Source: Zonotrichia leucophrys gambelii (taxonomy: Eukaryota; Chordata; Aves; Passeriformes; Passerellidae). From it: a DNA stretch of 64,000 nt. The position numbers and the translations under genes are program-made. Below are positions 41,101 through 53,100 of the stretch, in pieces (positions within the stretch are counted from its first letter, which is position 1; the number at the start of each line of letters is the position of its first letter). The notes beneath the pieces were generated by a model that saw only the letters and a program-made list of their open reading frames with translations, was not told the DNA's origin and did not search any database. The stretch covers positions 5,952,001 to 6,016,000 of the forward strand of contig NC_088175.1 in the NCBI RefSeq assembly GCF_028769735.1. Direction: 5' to 3'.

Positions 41101-44100
41101 GGAATACTACTTATGGACTGTCACAAGCTTTGTGAAGAACACATCACCTTCTGTAAAGGCTGGAAGGCACTGAAACACACATTTTTGTCTCCTCACTTTT
41201 GAGGAACTGAGAAAGTGAAGTGTACTGTAACAATTATTTCTTTCCTTAACTACACTTCATAATTAAGTTCTGCAAGTCTCACTTAATATTTATGCTTAGT
41301 TAACTATAATTCTAATCCTCTTAGTACCTTAAAAGAGATTCATAGCTCTAAAGTAAAAAAATAATAGTTACCTTTCTGATCTCCCCCTTGCTCCTTATTC
41401 TCCAGTGGATCCCTTTACTTCCTCCTACAGTCTAGTCACACTTTTGCCTACACTTATAATCAGTCTTTCTCACCTTTTTTAACACTGAGTGAGGCATAAT
41501 TCAGATGAGCTTAACCAAGATAAGAATACATGTACTAGATGTACAAAACAAATTAAAACATTGGAAATAGGTATGTAAATATCAAATGGATTCCAAGTAT
41601 AACCACACATTCTGGCACAATTCAGCAGCTGTTCTCATTTGGTTCACACACTCAGTTGCAATATTTATTAAACACTTAGTAAGTTACTTTCACTGGGAAA
41701 TTGTTTAATTTGGCTCAGCTCTGCAAGCAAAACTGGTTAAAAAGTCATACCTGTTAAAGGCAACACTTATTTAAATTAGAGCTGGCAGACTGCTTTTAGA
41801 TGGCTCCCAAAACATGGAACAAACTGGAAACATCGCATGACTTAATGGCATCATCATCTCTGAGCTGATCGCCTCCTCCCCATGCACACACACAAAAGTT
41901 ACCTGACCTGTTGGACCAGGGCTCCAGTCACTCACTCATTCAGAGCCAGTACTTTCACTTTAGCTTTGAATCCTACTTTTCTCTTTCCTAAAACAATGGT
42001 ATGGTTTTGTTACAATCCTGGAAAAATGCACTTATGCAATACAACAACAGCAAACATTGAGGCTGACTGACAAAAGCAAGAACTGCTTTTGTTTTTTCTT
42101 CCACAAGGTCAGACATGTGAAGTGTATTTAAAATACTTAACACAAAACTAAGAGTCCTGTTAAAAAAACAGGACTGTTGTAGCTTCATCACTTAAGTTGT
42201 TAAAATTTCATCTCCTCTAACTTTAAAATGATCAAAATATAGTAACACTTAAAAGTTGGCTTTTTCAGTGTGTTCTATGGCAAAAAACCCAAAACATCTG
42301 CAGTCCCTTGACAAAATCCTAATGTTTTCCAATTTTAAGAGTGAAGATTAAAGTAGAATATTCCTCTCTTTAAAGGTATTCAGAAGTATTGAAACCAAAA
42401 AACAAATACAGAGACTTTAAACACAATCATAACAAATTTTAAAAACCCCACATCTGGCTGATTCAGGGAATGAGCATTACAACTTATCTAAATTAATTTA
42501 CTTGAAATTTGTAAGCTATTATATGATCACCATTATTATTAAATTAGACCAGGTTTAGTTTCGTGTAGACTGTCAAGAGGCAGAAGTGAAATAGGAATTC
42601 ATACTGCATAGCAATATATTCTGTATAACTCCATTCATTATACCAGTAACATACAGGCAAATAGCTGCAGGTTGAGTTTCCACCAGTCTACCACACTGCT
42701 ATCTATCTCAGAAAGTTTCTTCCATTTTTTTCCAGCTCATAAGAGGAAAATTTATTTCTTTATGAAGGAAAAAAAATTAAAAAGCAAGAGCAGCAAAAGC
42801 TGAGGATTATCCGTTGCTATAATAAAACAATGTTTTAGTCCAACAGTGTAAACTCAGTGCTTGGAAGAAAAAATTATCTGGTAAGGAAAGCAGTCTGAAT
42901 AATTGTACCCTGCATTGCCCTGTTGCTATAGAAACTTATTTCACTGTAGCAGTTAATTGCTAATCAATTTATAATTTTTCATTACAAAGCTCAATAGAAG
43001 TCAAATGGGACACTGTCACATCTGTCCAGCAAGTCTGAATTATGTCTCTTCTGGCTACTGTTGGATTTTGCAAGTCCTACAGGAATGCTGGACATTTTTG
43101 ATACAGAGTTTTTATCAATAATTCCATCATGTTGCAGCATATTAAGAAAATATTACTAGAACAAAGCCCTAATTACTTTGGTACTAAAAATAAGATGGAG
43201 CTGGCTCTTATCCTAAGAGCACCAGAACAGTCCCACAGAAGTTAGGTGAATAAAATACTGCACAAATGTTTAACCTGTGCTCCAAAACCAGGATGAGGCC
43301 CACTGGATGATGCTTTTTGTGGTCATATACAGTAACAGACAGATCAAATAACATATTTGCTCTAACTATTGTCCTGCAGTTGTTAATTTGCAATGCATTT
43401 TCCTTCTGGGGCTGAAGACATTTCATTACAATCCAGCCCAGTAAGATGAAAAGTGTTGCAAAACAAACACAGCTACTAGCAAACAAGTATCAAATCCAAA
43501 TCCCTAAAACAAATATAGTGAACTCTGATTTCCCACAACCCCATGTGTACAAGTTCTAGGATATCACCCAGTCTGAAAAGCAGAATCCTCCTTCAGAATT
43601 TTTAGAACAAAAGCCAATATGTACCAAATTCAGGCAGCGCTTTCTCAATAAAAATATTTCTTTTAAAGTAAGCAAAGTATTAAGATATTTTAAGTAATAA
43701 TAAGTGTTGGCAGTTTCACTGGTATAGATATTATGTGATAAAACCCACAACCTTTTGCCTGCCATTAATAATCTTCTTTAAAAATTGCCATCAAAGGGCT
43801 AAAAGTATTCCACATACCAAATGGTCACACAACAGTGTCTCTTTCCTCAGGGTGATTTCTGTCTCAAGTGTGGGAGGGAGTGATCAGACTGTCTATTGCC
43901 ACCGTGCTGCCCACTGAGTGCCCACACGCAGCCGTTCTGCTAAAGGTCCTCCCAGGAGACTCTGAGGACACCCAGCACAGCCCAGCTACTGAATCATCCA
44001 CCCACTGATAAGGGCAGACTGATAGCAGGCACACCAGGGATCTCTGCTGTCAAAAATAATCACACCTTTAACCACCACTGATGTTCACACATTGTCCGAA

Positions 44101-47100
44101 TCTAAACTCTCCTTTGTATCAATCTGCACTGCAAGTGCCACAGCGGCAAGATACCTACTAACCAGGGGAGACAGAAATGAAGGAAAGGTTCCCAGATGAG
44201 TGAAGAGAAAGCACAGCAAAAGCTGCTCCGAGGCTCCTAAGACTGGGCTTCTCCAGGCCCCGATCCTACCAGCATTCCCCTCTGACTCCCTCTTATGTAC
44301 ACACAATGCTTCCATCAGTCTAGGCCTGACAAACACAACACACACATTAACCAGATCAATGCCAGCCCAACATGTTTTTGCAGAAGGTGTGTGGTGAGCT
44401 GACCCTGGCTGGATGCCAACACCCACCAAAATGTCCTATCAGTCCCTTCCCCAACTGGACAGAGGAGAAAACAATATAGTGAAAAGTTCATGAGCTAAGG
44501 ACTGGAAAAGATCATTCACCTATTATTGTCATGGGCAAAACAGACTTGACCTGGGGAAATTAACTGCATTTATTACTAAGAAAATCAGAGCAGGATAATG
44601 AGAAGTAAAACAAACCTTAAAACTACCTTCTCCCCACTCCTCCCCTCTTCCTAGCTCTCCCTCCTCCCCAGGAGCACAGGGACACAGGGAATGGGGGCTG
44701 CAGTCAGTTCATCACAGGGTGGGGTCCCTCCCACAGGACAGAGTTCTCCATGCACCTTTCCTATCTCAGTCCCTCAGGCACAGCCTGCTCCAGAGTCCCA
44801 AGTCCTACCTGCTCCACATGGGCTCCTCCCTCCATGGGTCCACAGGTCCCTGGCAGGAACCTGCTGCAGCCTGGGCCTCCTGCAGCTTCACAGCCTCCTC
44901 TCAGGGACCCACCTGCTCTGATGTGGGCCTGCTCCAGGGCTTCAGGGGATCCCTGCATCCCTGAGGGCCTCCATGGGCTGCAGGAGCACAGCCTGTCCCA
45001 CCATGGCTCTCACAGGGGAATCTCAGCTCTGACACCTGGAGCACCTCCTGCCCCTCCCTCTGCAGTGACCTTGGTGTCTGCAGAGCTGATCCTCTCACAC
45101 GTTCTCGCCCTGCTCCTCTCTGGCTGCAGATGCATCTGCACAATAACTTTTCTCTCCTTAAACATATTATCACAGAGGTGTTACCACCATTCCTGATGGG
45201 CTCAGCCCTGGCCAGCAGCAGCATCCTGGGCTTCTCACAGCAGCTTCCAGCAGAAGCCCCCCAGAGCCTGGCCAAGCCAGGACAAGGTGTTCCCTGTTGT
45301 TCACAGGGACCAGAGACCTCAGAGTGCAGCACACAGAGCACTGAGCATCTGCCACTGGACTGCTGCAGGAGCTCACTGGTAACCAGTACTCTGTCACTAA
45401 AAATGAGAGATGTGGATCACCTTGAGCATCACTAAAGGCATCTTAACCTGGGCATTTGTTTGAGTTCTTTAGAACAGTTGTTGGCCCCATCTTTCTGATT
45501 TAGAAGTGCTAACATGTGCCCACGCTTAACTATCCCAGTTCCATCTAGAGAATTTACAGAGGCAGCATTTTGGCTAAAACACAGAACTGCACTTGAACAG
45601 TCACTTCACTGGCACAGAAGCTGTTCTGCCAACGCTCTTAGGTCAGAAACATCACCTGGAACAGCATCTTAAAACTCTGAAGGTGTCAGCAAACAGCTCA
45701 TGACACAGACAGAAGTGATTCTGTACAAGGGAGCACAGTTCAGTGCTGAAGGCAGGAGAGGCCATCCCCTGTGTTACACTGACGTGAATGGAACTGCACA
45801 GCTGCCTTCAGAGGGGAGGGAGCACCAGCTCACACTGAAGTAACAGCAAGGCATTTCCTGAAGTCACCTGTTGAGATACACAGCTCATGCTATTAAATAG
45901 CAATAACTCTCTAGTCAATACAAGCATCTCACTTTTACAAGCTGCACCCTGTATTTCTGAAATTCTTCTTTGGGAAAAAACCTCCTGGATCAATATATCA
46001 CACTGATCAGGTACATTTAAAAAAATATTATTTTGTTATTTATGGACAGTAAATAATAATACAAACTGACTCAAAATGACAATGCAAAATGGGCTGCAAA
46101 ACAGGTAAGAAATATAGCATTTGGCAGTAGATGATATCAAATTTCAAAAATGGTATTGCCTAATCATGCAGCTATTCCTGCCCTCATAAATTACTATTTT
46201 AAAGACAGACCCTCTTGACATCTTAAGTGCAAACAGGTAGGTAGCTATTGAAGGTCTCTGGCCCACTCTTACTAAAAAGGTTGAAGAAAAGCAATCTTTA
46301 GAAATACTTCCATTTAAAAATGAAGTCTGAAAATGAAATCAAACTGTTTGCTATTCTGTAGGAAAGGCAAAAATTTGAAGAAAAATGCACACTAAGCCTT
46401 CACCTATGGCTTCACAATACAGTATTAAGCTGATGGTAAGAAATAGTATTTTCCATTCAAACCACCAAAATATGCAAATCCAAACATCTAGACTATAATT
46501 TAAATCTTAATAATGTGATGTAAAAAACAAATAAATTCAAAATTATTTTTCTATATTACTGACAGTTACCAATAGAAAACCAGAAAAATCAAGACAACAA
46601 AAGTAAGTCTTTACAATTGGTGCCAAAATTTCATTTCAATGATAACTTCAAGCATGAATCACAGTCATGCTCTGATACCCACCTCAAATATCAAGAAAAC
46701 CTGCACATAACCTTTCTATAAGTCTTAAAAGAACCATACCAAAACACCTTTAGAAATAAGCTGCCACAGTTAAAATAGGATGAGACTACAACTTTTAGAA
46801 TTCTGTATTTGTTATGGTTACATTTGTAAGTCAGGAAAAGGAGACATTTATGTTACTGAGATTCACAGTTGTCCCTGGCACTGTAGCCCTGGGCAGGCCA
46901 AAGTGTCCTTAAGGCATTGTTCAAATTGTTTCTTTCACCACACCTGTGGGTTTTTAACACACAGTTCAATGTATCTTGGTATCCATTCTCTCTCCTGTTG
47001 TCATTGCTCCCCCTTTCTTTAGCTGAAAGGGAGAATTAAAACCATAAACTTGAATCCTCTTCAACTTTCGCATCATATCATTTCCCTGAAAAAAAATATA

Positions 47101-50100
47101 TCTAAAACTTCTGCTAAATATTTTTTTAATTACTAGGAAACTGGGGATAATGACATTTGTTCATAACATGCAATGTTTTCTCCCTACACCAGCATGCTCC
47201 TAAGCTAAATTTCTTGCTTAGACTAGTATTTTGTCTGACACAGAACAATCTTTAGTAGTACAAAAATTACACACTATTAAACCAACAACTTCTTAATCCA
47301 GTCACCTTCCAATCCCACATGGAGTTAAAAAGTAGTAATAAGAAATTATAATTTTTTTTTTACCATTACAGCCACACATAAACATTATTATTAACCCATG
47401 AAATTAAAGAACGAATACATCTGGTAAAGCAAAACCGAAATCAATTTGCAGAAAGCATCTATTAGAGATCTATCAATCCATTATGAACAGCTGGACTGAA
47501 CAGTGCCCAAGAAATCCCAATGCAAGTTCCAACACTTCCCCTGGAAAGGTTTCAATTGCAGCAGCTGCTGGTCCTGCCCACAGAGACCGGGGGGCTGCAG
47601 CCAGGGCACCCCCAGTGCTCACAGGAGCCAAACAGGGAACAGCAGCTGCTCCAGTTACAAGGGCAAGAATGGCTGGGAGGTGGATGCTAAAAAATGAGCT
47701 GTCTATTCACTTGGGCCTACAAGTGGAGTAAGGAAGAAAAAATACTCTGTTTCCCAGAAGGACACAACCAAATATTGATACTTGAAGTATAGCACATTTA
47801 ATGTTACTGTTTCTTTTCCTTATGCCTTCTAAGAGGACAGATAATTGAAATATTAGGCACTATTTTGCACTGAATGGCACTACTTTCAAATAATAATTTG
47901 TCCAAGTGTGTCAACTCATAGTCATGACAACTGGATAGCAAGTGGCCTTTTGGTACACATCCTTCACAAGAAAGTACTTCAGATGGGTCCCTTTAGCCAG
48001 AAAACTGCAATAATACTTCAAACTAGGGCATTAAATTTGATTCTAGAATGTCAAACAAGACAATTATGGCTGGCAATCCTCTCAGACGTGGGCCTAGGCA
48101 GCCTTTAATTAGAGTTTGAGGCACCTTCAATGTACATTTGAACTATTAACAGTTAACTATTTAAGTGTTTTGGAGACTCGCAGATGTGTAATGCAAACTC
48201 CTTGTAATTTAAGCACATAGCACAACACTTTTATAAATATTCTGACAAAGCTGCCCCATAAAACTTTCCACAGGCACAGAAGCATTTGTTACAAATGACC
48301 CCTCTTTGCATCTGTGAAGCATTATGACTAAAATTTTGTCAATTTGCAAAGAATAAGTGCCACAATTATTGGCTTTATGCTAAATTAATTTCCCCAACTG
48401 AATTCAACTAAGTGCAGTATTACCACAAATGCACTTCAATACGAAACAAAAACCTCCAAAATTATAACTGCTGTGGCAAAAAAACCCCAACCAAAGACAC
48501 AGAGAGAAACTGAGTGCCTATAAAATGCTGCGTGCCGAGGTGGGGCCGTGGGCAGCCCAGCCCCGCCACAGCCACAGCCCCTCCCCTCAGAGAGCGATCC
48601 TTCAGCCAGCACAGGGCAGGAGCCCACTCAAGTCAAACACTGAGATGGGCTCGAAGCACAGACTAGGACAAGAAAAAGCACTACAGACTAATATCACTTC
48701 CTACATAAAAATCATCTTGCAAGCTCTGTCAACCATAGATATTTCATCTTCCTCCAGAGCAAGAAACATTTAACAGTGTAACTGTCATTTTAAAGCAGCT
48801 TTTTAGGCTTTTTATCTCACTCTAGCCAGTCCTAGCTGCTCTGTAGAAGCCTCATAACAAAATTAAACACTGAAAGCTACCTACACATCTGTAATCTGCA
48901 TTAACTCTTCACTGTTTCCTTCAGCAGTGTTGTTGGAAAAAAAGGCATCACTAAAAATTGTACCCTTCAGGAAAGATTACAGAATTACTTTGTAACATGT
49001 CTGTCAGTCCCTAGCACAGCTAGAATTAGGAACAGTACCTATCTACATCACAGAACTCAAAGGGGTAAATAGATTCACCCATTAAACACCTGAAACAAAT
49101 TTCCAAGAGGCTCTCAAACACCTTCACAACCACAGATCAAGAGGTAAAGAATTGCTGATCCAGCCACAATACCTCCATGAGACTGCCCAGTCCCAATATA
49201 ACAGCAATTATCCAACACAAAGAGAAGAAAAAAACTCAGCAGGAAATAAGGGGATTTCTTGAAAAAGGAATCTACAACACCCTTTTAAGAGGAACAGAAA
49301 AGAGTCACATCCAACACACCTGAGAAATGAGAAACATCAGCAGCAAATCCAACACATGGATTTTAAGTTCTATGAGAAATTTTCATTAATAGATGAGAGT
49401 ACAAATCAAATTTGTGAGTAACATCAAGACTGGAAGGATTTGTTGCATTATGCAGCACAGAACTGGAAATAAAACCACTCTAATAATCTTAATAGAACAA
49501 AATTCAATGAAAATGCTACATGGCATTTATAAACATCCACAAAAACCAAGGCATGGATAAAAATGGAGAAAAGCAGCAATATGATAAGAAACAATCCAAG
49601 TGAGTCATCACTATAAGGAGGATTCAAAAATGTCAACACTATTCAATATGTTAGCAAGAATATTAGAAGACAGACACAGCAAGCAACAATTCTCCCTTGC
49701 TCTGTACTGAAGTCACAGTGCAAGCACTGGGTCCAGGTCTGCTTTAAGTACCACTAATAAAAGACAACAGAAGCCAATACAGGAGAACAATTAAACATTT
49801 GGAACTCTGAGAAAAATGGCTTAAAGAGCTGGGTTTATTTACCTTAGGAAAACTGAGTGGACAAATTAACAAGTTTTTAAATATGCAAAGCCAAAGGCAA
49901 TAGTCAACTGTCCTCAATGTCCACACGAAATAACTGCATTCAGCCTGGTGTGCTTTCTCTTTTCTCCCTGAAGGATAAGTTCAGTCAGATATTGGAGGAA
50001 GAAGAAAGAGAACACCAAAAATCGTTATTGAAGGAAACTGTGGAATTGTCATTACTGCAAGGGCAAGAACCAGTCACTAAGATGTGGATATACTTCCCTC

Positions 50101-53100
50101 TGCTACAGACCTACTGGATCTTGCAAAGTCCTTACAAACCTCAGCACTTTTATAGCTCATAGATGCTTTTAAAATGTGCATGGTTTTCAGAGGCCTGACA
50201 CAGCTTAGTGATCAGTATAAGCATACAGTAATATAAATTCACATTCCCACCACATCTTGAGAAAATGTGATGGTTTTCTCCACACATCCCAGCTTCCAAC
50301 CTAGAACTGCCTGACACTGCTCTTCTCAGAGCAATATATTAAGCACAGTGACAAATGTCACCCATTACCATTCTGTCACTGCAACAAGTTCCCAGGTGAA
50401 CAGTCAATAGAATGAAAGTCACCACCAAGGATAACACTCTTCAACTGCACAACAAATCAAACCAGACACAAAAAAAAGTCATTTTGAGAAGTGCAAAGGA
50501 AGGAATCCTATACATCAGTCTTTTTACTGATAAGCAGGCACTACCAGTATGCCAACTCTCAATAAAAGAAGTTGAGATATGAGATGATTTTCATCCTAGT
50601 ACAAATATAATTTCCAAGACACTTGCTCAAGTAAAGCTTAAAAAGACAGTCAACAAATTCTGCCCTCCATGGCTCCAGCAACCTGTGCTTATCACCTGTG
50701 TATGTTTCTAATCCAACACTACTGCAACACACTGTAATATTCCAAAGTTATTAACAGACTGCTGCTTCAGGCAGCTGCAAGAAAAAGGTCAAACTAAAGA
50801 CAAAAGCCCTTCTTGCAAAGAGGTGATTTCAAAAAATGAAACAACCAATGTTAAGAAAGTCTGTCATACGTTACCAAAGAGTATATAGCCAGAATTTAAC
50901 TACAGTGCAAAAGGTTTTCTTGTAATAAGCTAAACTATGCTTTCAAATTTCATAACCTCTCAATATATTACGTAAAAATTAAGCCTGTGCACTGTGCAAC
51001 ACTATTGCTAACCTGTACCTGCATTGCAATGACAGCTGCAGATGAACCTGCCCAGAAACTTTTACAACATACAGAGAATAACACATTACCACACACACAA
51101 CTTCTACAAGGAAAATGCAGAAGCTTTCTAGCAGGAAGGGAAAAGGACTTGATAGTTAATGTCAGCAGCAGGCTGGAAAGCCTTGCCTTGTCAGCCACTC
51201 CTAAGGCAAGGAAGATGATATAGCACTCTCTTTTTCCAGCCTAATGAATCAACTAATAAATCATTTTGCAAATCTAGCCACAAACCATATTTACGTCCTT
51301 CAAGACTGTCTTATAAACAAAAATCAAGTAACAGCCCTCACTCCTGGTTAGGGGCTGTAGGAAAAAGCAACCCACCAAGAGCATCAGAGCATCATAATTT
51401 GAATAAATTTTGAATTGTTACATTATAATCTCACTCCATGAAGAGGGAAATGCCTAAAATAACAGGAAAAGCTTCTGTTAACACCTCTAAGTCTCTTAAT
51501 GAAGTCAACAATCCCTCAGGAACAGATAATTCCAGAAGTGACTTAAGGCTGAAGCAGAGGCTTTACTCAGGAGAGGCCTCCAAGGCAGTGGATCCCAGCA
51601 GCCAGCCCAGGCCAGCGAAGGGGCTGAGCCCCTCCAGCCTTTCCTTGCTGTCACCGCACTCATCAGCCCCAAGCTGACACCGTCCAAGTCACCAAATCAA
51701 GAGGAAATCTGCCCACAACAACTGCAGATTTTGCAGCTGGTTTAGCAAGCTGAGCTGGCTGAACCAGAGGCTGAGCAGTGCCAGAGACAAGGGGATGGAG
51801 CACTCTGCCAGCAGGATCCCACACTGCCAGTCCATCACTTACAGCTGTCACAGATCAGGGGAGCTCATGGGAATTCACCCCTTCTGTTAATGAGAGATCA
51901 CTGCACACATCTCACCTGAAAGCCAAAGTAAAGGAGGACTGAAAGGGAAAGTCCATTGACACTCAGTGCAGTTAAGAACAATTACATACTTATCTAAGTA
52001 AACCAACCACATCTCATTCTGTCACAGTTTAACTTCTTACTAAACTACAGGTCCGTGTCTTTTTTTTTTAGTGGATCCAAATCAGAAAACAGGAGTTTTC
52101 TGGAAGTCTGCAATGCTTTATAAACACAAAGACAGCTGCAATGTTTCATTACTTTTAAAAAATCAGGGGTTTTTTTAATAATGTTTTTAGATTTTTAATA
52201 AAATAGTAAAAACTCAGCTTCCTTCATAAAGAGATGAAGAATGAAGTTGGGAGAAAGTGCCTTTTTGCTTTGAAAAGTCTCTAGAGACAGCCTCAAATGC
52301 TGTCCAAAGCTCTTGTCTCTCTACCAAACCCTTAGGATTGTCCATTTGTACTCCAATCTCCACACCACTGTCCTGGATGCCAGACCTAACTTCTCCACCA
52401 GGTGCCTTGGAAGGATCAAGGTTACCTGGAAACATTTTTCTTTATGTAAGTTAAATCTCCTAAGACAACACACACATCAGCAGTTCATGTAAAAAGGTGA
52501 CTTACAAACCAGATATAGCAGACACAAAGCATTTAGGATTTAAAGGAAACTAAAAGAAGAAAGATTAGCATTATTGATGTCAAGAAATATCCTTCCAAGT
52601 GGTATCTTTGCCTCAATATTAGGTTATTTATCCTTAAGTGTCATTCATGGCTTAAGTGTTGCTCTTCCTTAATGTGTACTGATCTGCAAAGGATTACTGA
52701 TGCAAGAATTATCTCAGCACCTAACAGACATGGTCACTTAAAATACAGTCCTGCTGGTTCTTTCACTCATTTTAGGAAAGATATAGCATTTCCCCATCAA
52801 CAAATGAAGTCTTAAAAAAAATGAAAAAAAAAGAAAAAATAAAAAGACAAAATCACAGTGATCTGATATATTTACACAGCACATCTTCATTACATTCAAT
52901 TCAATACTGCAATATGACTTCATGATCTTTAAGTAATCAGGGAAAATTTTTAAGGGATATATAAATAATTATGAACTAACAGCTAAAACTAAAGTTATCA
53001 GCACCTGTATTATGCCAAGGAGCACAAATAGGTTGGTCTTAACCAGATCAAATCCCTCTCCCCATCCTGCTCCCAGGAACAGGAAGGAACACAGAATGTG

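Noticed and set aside
44719..45435. Cluster of open frames with Ser/Pro/Leu-rich products
   Set aside because: They lie inside or at the edge of the solo LTR and its repeats and do not resemble viral or host proteins.
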